Of a DNA stretch of 64,000 nt, positions 12,201-24,360 are shown piece after piece. Each line of letters starts with the position of its first letter. Within the stretch, counting starts at the first letter, position 1. The stretch is taken from the NCBI RefSeq assembly GCF_022376445.1, contig NW_025955108.1, positions 41,512 to 105,511 of the forward strand, in the 5' to 3' direction. The DNA comes from Fomitopsis serialis. Lineage: Eukaryota; Basidiomycota; Agaricomycetes; Polyporales; Fomitopsidaceae. The position numbers were made by a program, and so were the translations under genes. The notes below the pieces were generated by a model. The model saw only the letters and a list, made by a program, of their open reading frames with translations. It was not told the origin of the DNA and did not search any database.

Positions 12201-15200
12201 TTTCTGAGCCCAGACATAGGAGGTAACTCAGACTTTCCATTTTTGGAAGGTCAGTTACCACATATGGCATGTTTCACATCTCATATAGCCACACAATTCA
12301 CAGGCAGTTGGTAAGCATCACAGGAAGCATAAACAATGTGATAGAACCAGTGTGTGCAGAGGCATATGTATTTGCTTTTGCTTTGTGAATGGTGCCATAT
12401 TTATATGAATCTATGGGAAGGCATAATATGTACTGCATCTGACATCATATACATGACTGGGAATATTACCAATTGTTTTTGAATTTTTGGGAGACCATAG
12501 CACAGCAAATACAGTGTCACTGATGAGCTTGTGGATTGCATTCAAACTCAGCCCAACAGCTTGGCAGTCTGCCTTTTTGGGGCCCATTGAACAGTTGAAC
12601 TAAACAGAACAGCCTAGGATCCTCTCTGGAATTGCTAGTCCCTGAGAATTTCAGGTGACAGTGGTGCTTACAAGATGGACCAAGATCACTGAAAGAGTGG
12701 CTTGTATCAGGCTATGCATGGGTCATTCTGCATTATTATATGTTTTCTGCCATATTGGAGCCTCAACAGTCAACTCAATATGAATCCATAGTACCATCTG
12801 ATTTTGTTCTGATTTTTCTGCTATTTATCCAGTCCTGCAGAGGCCATGCATGGCCAACTTCCCAAATGGGCAGGGGACTAACCATATATGACAGTTTTGT
12901 ATGTTCAATATCCCCCACTCTCATACATGTAAGAACTGTCTAGTACAAGCATCATATACACACCAAGATTTGCCTATATAGTATCACTTGCCAAGGTCAG
13001 TACTCTGTGAAAAACAACAAGAACACCTATCTGGGCACCCCTGTCAGTACCCAAGGGAGAAGCAATATTTTGGGATTTTTCCGCAGTTAATGGGGCTCTC
13101 AGTTAGTGCTGCTCGAAGCCATCAAAAAACTCGGCATGAAGAGCTGAGACTAAAATATTACTTTAAAAGGAATATTTGTCAGCATTCCAGCCAATGAGAG
13201 TGCTCCAAAATCCCTTTTGAGTGACCGGAGTCGTCGACAGGCCGGAATTCCGGCCTGTCGACGACTCCGCTTCGGCAGTGGGCGCCTAACTGAGCGCTTA
13301 GTAAGCGATGTAAGTGCACACTGTTACTGCAGCAAAACTGGCTTGTTTTGGGCTCAGAAAAGTGCAGTAAAATCGGACAATATTCCAGGAGATATGTGGA
13401 GCATCTCTGAGCATATTGACAAGTAGAGAGACTTCCCATATATGGACATTTAGTACTGGGACACTAACATATGCATGTTATGACAATATTTCTCCATTCA
13501 TAGCACTGCTGTGCATGTTCCAGAATCATCAATGTGTTGGAAGCAATGTAAATGGCCATACAAGTTATATGGCATGTGTTTCAGATGCAACAGAACAAAT
13601 ACATATTCACACAGAGTCACCGCTGTTTTTTATATTAGCATTTTGCTACTCATTCAACCACTTCTCTCAGGAAACTATCATAGACACTCTGATTGAAGGT
13701 CAATTGGGTGAGCTTACTATCTCTAAACCAGTTGATCATACTTCAGTCATTGTATCACAGTCAAATGCCACCAAATCATGTCTGCAGAGGTATGTGTGTT
13801 TCTCTGTTGTCTGAATTGTGAATATGGGCAAGTCCTTCAAATCATAGCCACTGGGGGTGATATACTGGATTGATGTCTTACATACAGCAGGTAGTACAAG
13901 TGAGTCCAGTTGCACAGAATATTCCCTGATTTTCTGAGCCCAGACTGAGCAGCTGCATGGAAATTACCATTTGAGGAAGGTTAGCTACCCTTTATGGCAA
14001 GTTTCAGATGTCATAAAGACATACAGAATCTATGGGCAGTCTGCAGGCATCAAAAGAGTCACTTTGAAGGTGAAAACAAATGCACTGACATGCACAGAGG
14101 CACATGTGTATTTTTTTGTTTTGTGATTTGTGCCATAACCACTGCAGTTGATGGGCAAGACACAGCAGCTATATACTCTATGACATCATACCTATCCTAG
14201 AGAGTATTTGGGGGATTTTCCGCATTTTATTGAGGTCACAGTGCAGGAGATACAGTGCCACTAAGGAGCCTGTGGCCGGGATTCAAACTCAGCTCAAAAC
14301 CTCGGCAGCCTGCCTGATTAGGGTAGAAAAGGGGCTTGTTGCACCAATCAGAGCAGCTCAGCATCTATATGTATACCTAGTCTGTGTCTATGTGCAAGAG
14401 AAAGCCAGTGGCTGGATAATTGCCATATGGAGTATGTGACCTTCCCAAAGAAGAATCCAACACAAACAGGGACATGTAGGGCTCAGAAAAATGCATAAAA
14501 TCTCTGAAATAAAGAGATGCATCGAAGACAAGTGTATGATGACTTTGAGCTGTAATGGTCACCGTTACATTGTATACAAGGGTCGTAATATGGTAAAAGA
14601 TGCTCACATTGCCCATTATAGACTAAATTTATAGTCCTTATTACCTATATTATAGAAGCTACTGAGCAGTCCACAGTGTCTAAACCACACATATACATTA
14701 CAGTGTACACATAGACCATATTTGAGTCATAAACAAGCACTTTGAATCTGCAGAGGCACATGTGCATTTTTTTGATTTGCATTTCCTGGGTGAGCCAGTG
14801 ACTGTATATACTCAATAGAATTTCTGTATACTCACTGAATGAAGGGCTATCAGATGAGCATACTATGTATACTATGATTTGTCAGTAGCTGAGACTATGT
14901 AGGCCCTACAGTGTGTGAGCGCTTGCGGCATTGAGCCACCAAGCTGCCAGTCACATGATATGTTTACCAGTTTCCTTATTGGGGGAACTGCTAAGGTGTT
15001 TTATGGGCCTCATATCCATAACTGAGCGCTTAGCCACTGCATTTGTTTGTATCTGTTGGTCCAAGTCGTGTCGTCTGGGAGTCTGAAATTTCAGACTCAG
15101 ATAAGCAACCCATACTAACAGTTACTTATCTCTGCTTATTGGGGTGGCTGCAAGTCACGTGCACTGTGGGAACAAACTGCCATTCCGGAGGAATCACTAA

Positions 15201-15254
15201 GGTGTTTCATGGTGGTCCATCATAAGAACGATACCTTCGTACCTCAGGGATTGT
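9291..15254 (-). mobile_element. E2: full-length E-family element
   Basis: The left end at 9291 begins ACTTGCTGGGGAGAGGGCC. The right end at 15254 is the reverse complement of ACAATCCCTGAGGTACGAAG. Between them the order of blocks matches E3 (19105-25470) along the whole length, with indels, including a deletion near 14370 that removes the hairpin found in E3 at 24247. Conserved internal marks are repeated TTTTCTGAGCCC and its complement, CTTAGTAAGC-type motifs near 11346 and 13302, and a perfect palindrome at 13226-13269. Open frames are short, lack motifs and are not preserved between E2 and E3. The strand given makes the ACGATCCC end the 5' end, as in E4. Confidence 0.75.
13226..13345 (+). 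repeat. CpG-rich perfect palindrome with flanking TAAGC module (E2)
   Basis: Positions 13226-13269 form a perfect 44-bp palindrome centred on GAATTC at 13247/13248, with GTCGACAGGCCGG in the left arm. It is followed by GCTTCGGCA, GCGCTTAGTAAGCG (itself an inverted repeat) and ATGTAAGTGCACACTGTTAC. The same module recurs at 23119 and, reversed, at 30291. The surrounding DNA has almost no CpG. Confidence 0.85.
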
Positions 15255-15601
15255 ACAATTACCATATGAGGGATCAACAACTAAGTGTAGCACCATCATC
15301 CTGTAGAAATGGCACTGCTTCATACTGACAAGATGAGGCAAAGTCATGCCTATACTGGTACAATGCACTCTCACAGAGTTTTTGCCATCAGGGTATGTGC
15401 ATGAAACTCTGCCTTAGCACAGATGTCCTGTCATGTATCAGCCTACAAAAATCACCACAATATGCAGCTATAGGAGCATCTGATTTTATGTTATTTCCTG
15501 CCATTCATCTAACATGAAAGACTGGCAAGATTACCAATTGAGAATATGGTGAGTTTGCATGTCTGGTGGCCCCACTTCATGACATTGCTTGTGTAAAGAG
15601 T
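15255..15601. mobile_element. E-family internal scrap
   Basis: The segment around GGGATCAACAACTAAGTGTAG and the following CACTGCTTCATACTGACAAG resembles internal E2/E3 DNA near 11610-11680 and 21450-21520, and the reverse complement of about 8000-8060. No gene was seen. Confidence 0.5.
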
Positions 15602-16537
15602 TCTTGTTGAGCCCAAATTTATTACACATTTCTGCAGATTATTCTGAGCTCCATTGCCCTGTACAAGTCATGGAATGTGTCCTGGTGTGTTGTCCATTAT
15701 TCTACATGGACACCATCACTATACCATGCATACTGTACTTTCTTCAACATCATTCCCTTCAGTCTACCATTTTCTATAGGGTTTGCATCTTCAGGGATTT
15801 GAACTCCTGCTGTCACGGAGCTAGGTCCAACACAACTCAAAACAAAAGCAAACAAAACTATACTTGAACCTCCTGGTGTTGGATCATAGTCAACAACAGT
15901 CTAACAGTGCTGAACGCAATGCTAGCAACTCCAAGTTAGTATCATTGTACTGGTACTTAGTACAACAGTGGGTGCTTACTTAGCAACTCCAAGAGGATGA
16001 GCTGGAGTGCTAGGCAGCGTACAGGCTACTATATATACTGTCCAGGTTTAGGGCAGGTCTGCCTACACTGGCTACCAAGACTGAGGTCACATGTATGTAT
16101 GAGTCAGAATGAGTTAGGCAGGCTAGGCACTGCCACAGGCCGATGATGCAAGTGAGAATACATAAGCAAGGGCACATGACGAGACAGGTCACAAGACAAA
16201 CCCTAGCACATGATGTGTCACGTGACTAGTCAGAAAGTCGTTCCAGGTAAAGTCTACCATACAGCGTATAGTACAAGTCCGTAGAAAATGAGCAAAAATA
16301 GAATAAAACAAGGCAAAAATATTGGGCCTCCGTGTCATACCATGACACCTGCACTCATCCGCTTTTTCACTATTTTGTTGATTCCGACTTTGTGGCTGCT
16401 TCTACTGTACAGATGTGGCTGTATTACATAATGCATGCCATAGAAAGTCCACTTCATTGAGCTCTAAGTCCCTAAGATCTGACAGAGCTCAACTTAGGCC
16501 TTTGGAAATCACTCTGAGGTGCACTGCAGCCAACAGT
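15602..16537. repeat. Second copy of the 1364-1763 repeat, split by a solo LTR
   Basis: 15602-15810 and 16348-16537 together match 1364-1763. The copy is CpG-depleted relative to the first one. The interruption is the LTR at 15811-16347. Confidence 0.75.
15811..16347. mobile_element. Solo LTR of a retrotransposon
   Basis: The 537-bp insert starts TGTCACGGAG and ends CATGACA, the TG...CA ends of an LTR. It is flanked by the 5-bp direct repeat CCTGC at 15806-15810 and 16348-16352. The empty site is visible at about 1575 in the other repeat copy, where ACCCCTGCACTCATCC is uninterrupted. No internal domain or second LTR is present, which fits LTR-LTR recombination. LTR class (Ty1 or Ty3) cannot be told from this. 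Confidence 0.88.
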
Positions 16538-16864
16538 TCTCTAGTAAGAACAGCAAATACACAACATGACTTACACACTCTGTGTCACTATGCCTATGCC
16601 AATTTACAAGTGACATGCCATTATTTGGCATGTTTTAGGGCCCTTGTACCACAGATGTTCACTGCTGGGACATAATTCTCTGATCATAATGTTTACACAG
16701 AAGCCAATCACTATGTACAACAAGCAGTACAAGGTGGGTGGAATCATACATAATAGTTCCTTGTTTTGTCTGCATTTTCTGAGTCCAGACTCAGCAGGTG
16801 AATCAGGCTTTCCATTTTGGGAAGGTCAGTTACTGCGTACAGGCTGTACAGCAGGTGCCAGATT
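16538..16864. other. AT-rich repeat DNA, no gene
   Basis: The segment includes a stretch like E2/E3 internal DNA (ACACAGAAGCCAATCA near 16691, compare 12120 and 21995). No gene is supported. Confidence 0.45.
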
Positions 16865-18050
16865 ACAATCCCTGAGGTATGAAGGCATTGTTCTTATGAT
16901 GGACCACCATGAAACACCTTAGTGATTCCTCTGGAATGGCAGTTTGTTCCCGCAGTGCACGTGACTTGCAGCCACCCCAATAAGCAGAGATAAGCAACTG
17001 TTAGTATGGGTTACTAATCTGAGCCTGAAATTCCAGACTCCCAGATGATGCAGCTTGCACCAACAGATACAACAAATACAGTGGTTAAGTGCTCTGTTAT
17101 GGATATGAGGCCCATGAAACACCTTAGCTGTTCCCCCAGTAAGGAAACTGGTGAACATATCATGTGACTGGCAGCTTGGTGGCCCACTGCTGCAAGCACT
17201 CACACACTGTAGGGCCTATATAGTCTCAGCCAGTAACAAATCATAGTATACATAGTATGCTCATCTGATAGCCCTTCATTCAGAGAGTATACAGAAATTC
17301 TATTGAGTATATACAGTGGTTGGCTAACCCAGGAAATGCAGAACAAAAAAATGCATATGTGCCTCTGCAGATTCAAAGTGGTTGTTTATGACTCAAATAT
17401 GGTCTATGTGTACACTGTAATGCATATGTGTGGTTTAGACACTGTGGACTACTCAGTAGCTTCTATAACACAGGGAGTAAGGACTATAATGGGTAATCTG
17501 AGCATCTTTTGCCATAATATGGCCCTTGTATACAATTTAATGGTGACCATTGCAGCTCAAAGCAATCATACACTTGCCTTTGATGTGTCTGTATATTTCA
17601 TGGATTTTCTGCATTTTTCTGAGCCCCATATCCACCAGTTTGTGTAGGATTCCTCTTTGGGAAGGTGACATACTCCATATGGCAATTATGCAGCCACTGG
17701 CTGTCTCTTGCACATAGACACAGATTCAGTTACACATACATGCATCTGTACTTGGACTATCATCTTATGGGGATGTCCACTACATGAGTAGTTCCTGGAG
17801 TGGTGTAGTAAGCTATATAAATAAGCTCACTGGGGCCACAGCAACTATCTTACAAGGTTATTGAGGATATCTGATGTCAAAATGATGGCATAGACAGCTT
17901 CAATCACACTGCCTGGGCCATTTACAATATTCTCTGATTTTTCCGCTGTTTCATGAGTCTATACAAGCCCTCTGCACAGTAACAGTGCTCACTTACATCA
18001 CTTACTAAGCACCCAGATGCCGTTCAGAGGTGCATCTGTGCGGAAATTTG
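16865..18050 (+). mobile_element. E6: E-family copy truncated at a palindrome
   Basis: It starts with ACAATCCCTGAGGTATGAAG and runs in the same order as the reverse complement of E3 from 25470 to about 24247. Shared parts include the subterminal ACGTGACTTGCAGCC block, the TTTTCTGAGCCCCATA block near 17615 and CACTTACTAAGCAC near 17998. It ends inside the hairpin sequence corresponding to E3 24247-24303: one arm (TGCCGTTCAGAGGTGCATCT) and the central GGAAATTT are present and the other arm is missing. Confidence 0.65.
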
Positions 18051-18268
18051 GCATGGAGCGCCACAAAGTGTTCATTGGCGGCAACAATATCAAATTGGGC
18101 CAGATGAAGCTCACATCCATCTTCACCTCATTCCCCATCAGTGCAGGCATCAAGCCATCCACAATTGCATGCTACAATAGCCACCTCAGCAATAATGACA
18201 GGCACAACTTCTCTGTGGAGCCGCAATTCAAGACCAAGGATGTCAGCAAGTGCAGCATCATCGCCTGA
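18051..18268 (+). CDS. Partial coding fragment, unidentified
   Basis: After the truncated palindrome, a plus-strand frame reads HKVFIGGNNIKLGQMKLTSI and later VEPQFKTKDVSKCSIIA, ending at a TGA at 18266-18268. CpGs and codon-like third positions set it apart from the adjacent repeats. It looks like the last exon of a protein gene whose 5' part was replaced by E6. I cannot name the family. No start codon inside real homologous sequence can be assigned. The ATG within the hairpin at 18017 is probably accidental. Confidence 0.4.
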
Positions 18269-19104
18269 CCACCTCACCACCAGTCATACCAAGTCCAAGG
18301 GTGTGTTGAGAAATGATACCTTTAATGTTCCTTTTTTGTGCGGTGAAAGCTCAGGAACAGGAAACCAGTTCTGCACATTTTCCCAACATTTTCCACACAT
18401 TTTCCAGCTTGGAACAGGCAAGCTGGCTCCAGCCCAACTACAAACCAGGAAATGTGAGTATTTCCAACACTTTTCTGTACATGTTCTGGAGTGGACAAGG
18501 CAATCTCAACACAAGCAGGAAAATGTATGCAATATGGTCAGGAATGTTTACACGTTGCATACCATAAAAGGTTGGTAGCTGTGACTGTGATGGGAGACCA
18601 AGTACCTGCTATTTTTCTAACATGTTCTTTGTGGTAACATTCACCATTGCCTGTTGTGTAGCCTGCTATTGTGCAGTCACCTTAGTTTGGGCAGGCTCCA
18701 TGGCCATGAGAGCTTTTTCCTGATTGGCAGGAAGAAGAGTCTGCAGGTGCTCAGTCCTTGGGCATGGGCTGGGAAGGGCCCAGGTACTGAGCAGCTCCAC
18801 CCCATGTGATGCCGTGCGTGAAGCCACTGAAGTCATGCAGCAGCATGCAGCTCGGAGCAGATCCGGGCAGATTTTGATGCCACACGTACTCCAGGAATTT
18901 CTGAGTAGATGAATTTTTCATCAAGTCTCAACATTCAGCGCTAAATTCCTGCTTGTCTCCTAATAGCCTCCCCACCAAGCCTGTCACTTCATCTGTGAAC
19001 AAATGGTGGCAACCAAACCTCAACCAAGCCTAGATTTTCCTCACAAGTCAAGCACCAGGAGGAGAGGAAGAGGCAGGGAAAGAGAGAAGGCAGAACTGCT
19101 TGGG
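18269..19104. other. Unassigned DNA between E6 and E3
   Basis: The first part has imperfect repeats of TTTTCCAACATTTTCCA type (18375-18420). Around 18720-18915 short plus-strand stretches such as QSLGMGWEGP and REATEVMQQHAARSRSGQ look coding but are frame-broken. Nothing can be named with confidence. Confidence 0.35.
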
Positions 19105-22100
19105 ACTTGCTGGGGAGAGGGCCATAGCTGGCAGTACGATCCCTTTGGTAGGATACATGTCAATTTATGAACAACTTCATGCTGCCCGCATCAGAAGTCA
19201 TGCTTGGCAAGACTGCTAGTATATTGCCTATGCATAGAGTACTGACATATCTTTAACATTTTGCACTTCAGAGTAGCCTGCTAATTTATTAGGTTGTTGT
19301 CATATGAGGATCATAGCTTGCAATCATGAGCAACAGACATTATGGATCTGTTTCTTACTTGGTAAATTGCCAAGTTGCTTATCAATATGATCTGAATACT
19401 AATGAGCAGTGTTACTGGTTTGTATTGATAGTAACATAGAGCAAATAGCTTGGGAATGTTGCAAAGAAGTAAGGAGAGCCTCTAGATCAACTAGAACTCA
19501 AGGAAGGGGAGTCTGGGGGTTGACTACAGTAACCACTACTCAGTTGGGACTTGCTGTCAGTGCTGTTGTGCAAGTATTAGCCCTTGATCAGAGAAATTCT
19601 GATACCAAAGGATGTCTTTCAGTAGATTGTTTACAGTACTTCCCCAAGTCCAAACCAATCAACAGTGGAGGATGGAACCAATATACAGAGGAGAAGTATA
19701 CCAGTAAGGAATTCTGAAAAAGGCCTGTCAAGAATTGATGTGTTATACAAGGAATACAACCAAAGAATGTGCAGTTTGCTCTCACCATAAGTGAACAGTT
19801 ACCAGACACTGACCAGTAGTACAAAGCCATACTAAGGTATGTTACTGGATTGGAGCTCAGCTCCTGAGTCAATAGTAATGGGCTCATGTAGTACAATGTG
19901 AAGCAATGTATCACCATAGTAAGTGCCATCAAGACTGATAGAGTCATGGGCAGGATTGATCACTGATGAATTGAAGGTACACTGGCATAAGAAAGAGTAC
20001 AGAAGCAAGTGGTAGATGAGATAAATGTTTGGACTTGCTCATAGGGATGCTCCTTTTGTGCATTCATGCACAGCCTTTTAGCTACATAAAATACTTCATA
20101 GAATCCTACAAAATAGTAGAAGACTCAGTACACCACTTTCCAAGGCCATTCAAGATGCACAATAAGCTCACAGGCTCATTGTAAGGCAAGGGTAGATGTG
20201 CCAATAATTCTCACTGATCATCAAGGATGTGCTCTGTGATTCATGACACACCACTTGCATGTTATCCTGAAACACTAGCACAGCCTTATGAACACTCAGA
20301 AATAGTGTACAGCTTGTCAAGTCACTCATAGATTACCTACCAGCTGAGATAATATATCAATAGATAACATAGTCTGAGCTAATAGAACCCCAGTAATATC
20401 TTTCAAAGCATCTGGTCACAAGGGGTCTAAGGAGAGCACTAGAAGCTTGGTAATAGTCCAGTCAGAACATACACCAATAGGTGCCACAAAGAATAACAAT
20501 GTGGGGAAAAAAGATCACTGAAATCTGGTCAGAAAGCATTGTGAACCCCAAATGAAGTCCATTAAAAGAATCTAGAATAAAGATAACAAAGCCCAGGAGT
20601 GATAACAATTCCTGCTGCCTACCCTAGTCAAAGACCATATCTATGGAATTTCTTGTAAAAAAAAAAGGGTTTTCAATGCCTTGTCCTAACAACAGACTGC
20701 ATACTAAGACTTGCACATGGGCCTTTCCTGGGTATTCTAGTAATGCATACTATCAATGGTCATGCTCTCTGATCATAAGTCCAAGGATTCAGACATACTC
20801 CCAAGATAATCACCAGTGTCATTTTCTGGCTGACTGTTCATTATTTTGTGTGCACATACAATGTATGGTACTATATTTGGATTAGACACTATATTTTTAT
20901 GTTGACATTCCTTGGGCATGGCAGATACCACCCAGGATCAACTGCCAAATGGTGTACTGGTAGGCACAGTGCCACAAATTTCCAATGCTGTTCAAATATC
21001 ACACATGTTCACACCTGGGTCTAAAGTGTTATATTTCCACTTTCCATATAACATGAAAGGACCCAAGATGAGTAGCTGATATTTTATCATCACATGTAAA
21101 AGGAAACAGTTGCAGCAAATGAGAGTACTCCCAAAGTCATATTATTGACTAGAGATTTATAAAAGGACAGCCATATATTGGCTCAGACATCCATTGTAAT
21201 ATGGCCTCTTCACTGTTGCTTAGTAAGCAATGCAAGTCTGCATTATTTCCATGGCAACCATGACTTCTTCTGAGCCCAATCAGGAAGAAATCACAGCATA
21301 CACTGCACAAACAGACACCACTGTCAATACATTTTTGCCCATATGAACAAGCCAAGAGCTGCCTATTCTATCTTCACATACCAAGGGCCATTGCATGAGA
21401 ATAGGATGATGGTAGTGCATACAGACATTAGATATGCTCCAGGCAAAAATTATATGAGCAATTAACAATCAAGCATAGCACCATCATACTGTATAATTGG
21501 CACTGCTTCATATTGATACAATCAGTCAAAGACATGCTTATACTGGACTGGGACACTAGAGCTGCAGACATCAGGCTGTGAACTCTGCATTAGCACATCT
21601 GAGATGTACTGTCATGCATTGGCCTACAACAGTCAGCACAATATGATGTCATGGGATCATCTGATTTTATCTCATTTCCTACCATTTATCTAGCATTGCA
21701 GAGACCATCAAAGCATTTGATCACCTATGTGTGGTGTCCCTACTTTATGACATTGCTAGCCTATAGACTTTCTAGCAACAGTAGTAGATGCACAACACAA
21801 CTTGTACAATGTCTTTCTATCACTTTCTAGGATCAGTACAGTGTCATAAAGCTCTGCGAACCCATAATATTGATAGCTATGCCATTCACATGTGAGACAG
21901 AGCCAATATTATGAACATACTCAGCATTAACTGTGGCCTTTGTGCCACAGGTGTTCACCATTTTCTGCATATGCCATTGCCTGCCAAAGGGTTTAGACAT
22001 GAGCCAATCAATACTTATAGCAAGCAGTACAAGGTGAATGGACTCATCCAGAATATTCCCTTGTTTTATCCACATTTTCTGAGCCCAGACACAGCAGATA

Positions 22101-23118
22101 ACTCGGACTTTCCATTTTGAGAAGGTCAGGTACCACATATGGCATGTTTCATTCAGGTCTCATATAGCCACACAATCCATAGGCAGTTGGCAAGCATCAC
22201 AGGAAACACAAACAAAGTGAAAGAACCAGTGTGTACAGAGGAATATGTATTTTATTTTGCTTTGTGAATGGTGGGTGCCATGTTTATATGAATCCATGGG
22301 AAGGCATACTATGTACAGCCTCTCTGACATCATATACATGACTGGGAATATTCCCAATTGTTTTTGATTTTTTGGGAGACCATAGCACAGCAAATACATT
22401 GTCACTAATGAGCTTGTGGCTTGCATTCAAACTCAGCCCAATAGCCTGCCTTTGCAGGGCCTATTGAAGAGTTGAACTGAACAGAATAGCCTAGGATCCT
22501 GTCTGGAGCTGCCAGTCCCTGAGAATTCCAGGTGATAATGGTGCTTACAAGATGGACCAAGACTCATTGAAAGAGTGGCTTGTATCAGGCTATGCATGGG
22601 AAACTCTGCATTATTATATGTTTTCTGCCATATGGCCTCAACAGTCAACCCAATACAAATCCATAGTACTATCTAATTTTTCTTTGATTTTCCTGCTATT
22701 TATCCAGTCCGGCAGAGGCCATGCATGGCCAACTTCCCAAATGGGCAGGGGACTAACCATATATGGCAGTTTTGTATGTTTGATATCCTCCACCTCACAT
22801 AGCCCATACATGTGGAACTGTCTTGTACAAGCATTTTGCTTATATCCCCAGTATCACTTGCCAAGGTCAGTACTCTGTGAAGAACAACAAGAACACCTAA
22901 TCTGGCACCCTTGTCAGTACTCAAGGGGCATTCCATGGAGAAGCAATATTTTGGGATTTTTCTGCATTTAATGGGGTTCTAGTAAGAGCTCAGTGAGTGT
23001 GGCTTGAAGCCATCAAAAAACTCGGCATGAAGAGCTGAGATTGAAAGATTACTTTAAAAGGGAATCTTTGTCAGCATTTCAGCCAATGGGAGTGCTCCAA
23101 AATCCCCTTTGAGTGACC

Positions 23119-23225
23119 GGGGTCGTCGACAGGCCGGAATTCCGGCCTGTCGACGACTCCGCTTCGGCAACGGGCGCTTAGTCGAGCGCTTAGTAAGCGA
23201 TGTAAGTGCACACTGTTACTGCAGC
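23119..23225 (+). repeat. CpG-rich palindrome with TAAGC module (E3)
   Basis: 23119-23160 is a 42-bp palindrome centred on GAATTC with one mismatched pair. It is followed by GCTTCGGCA, GAGCGCTTAGTAAGCGATG and TAAGTGCACACTGTTACTG, as in E2. Confidence 0.85.
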
Positions 23226-24246
23226 ACAATTCACTTGTTCTGGGGTCAAGAAAATGCGGATTAATCAGACAATATTCCAGGATATATGTAGAGCATCCCT
23301 GAGCATATTTACAAGTGGAGAAGATTCCCTATAGGGTCATTCAGTGCTGAGACATCAAAACATGCATGTTATTACCAATTTTCCCCACCAATAGCTGTGC
23401 CGTGCAACTTCCAGACACATCCATGCATTGTAAACTATGCACATATCTATACAGGTCATAGGCAATGTGTTTCAGAGACAACAAGCCATTCATATCTGCA
23501 CAGTCACTTGTGATTCTCTAAATGTTGTCCTTTGTTCTTCATTCCTCCAATGTATGATTAACCCTTTGAATGATGGGCTATCAAATGAGTTTATCATCTC
23601 TATAACCTCTATAAGAGTTGATTAGATTTCAGTGAGTGTATCCCAATCAAATGCCACATTCATGCATGTGTTTCTCTGTTTCCTGAATTTCAAACAACTG
23701 GGCAAGTCATACTAGTGATATATTGTGGGGGCCTCCATACAAGATGAATTGCCTTCATAAACAAGGCAATACAGATGAGTCTGATTACACATAATATTCC
23801 CTGATTTTATCTGCATTTTGTGAGCCCAGACTGAGCAGGTTAAGCAAAATTACCATTTTAGGAAGGTCAGCTACCCTATTTAGCAAGTTTGAGATGTCAG
23901 AGAATCTGTGGGCAGCATATAGGCTTCAAAAGAGAGACTTTTGAGGTGAAAAGGGATGCACTCATGTGCACAGAGGCATTTGCATGTTTTTTTGTTTTGT
24001 GAATTGTGCCATGACCAGTGAAGGTAATGGGCAAGTCACAGCAGCTATAGACTCTATGACATCATACCTATCACAGAGATTATTTTGGGAATTTTCCGCA
24101 TTTTAGTGGGTCCACAGTACAGCAGGTACAGTGCCACTAAGGAGCTGTGGCTGAGATTCAAACTCAGCTCAAAACCTCGGCAGCCTGCCTGATTAGGGCA
24201 GAAAAGGGCTTGTTGCACCAATCAGAGCAGCTCGGCATCCCTCTCG

Positions 24247-24360
24247 TGCCGTTCGGAGGTGCAACCGTGCCAAATTTCCGCATGGTTGCACCTCCGAACG
24301 GCATCTGGGCGCTTGATGGGCGCTTAGTAAGCGATGTAAGTGCGGACTGTTACTGTGCTT
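24247..24360 (+). repeat. Different hairpin in front of the same TAAGC module (E3)
   Basis: 24247-24303 forms a nearly complete 57-bp palindrome. The outer arms are TGCCGTTCGGAGGTGCAACC and its complement, around a central AAATTT. It is followed by GCGCTTAGTAAGCGATGTAA, as at 13302 and 23190, although the hairpin sequence is unrelated to the one at 23119. A half copy lies at 18017-18050. Confidence 0.8.

Noticed and set aside
18017..18268. A prenylation (CaaX) signal at the end of the fragment (KCSIIA)
   Set aside because: The cysteine is fifth from the end, not fourth, so the motif does not fit.
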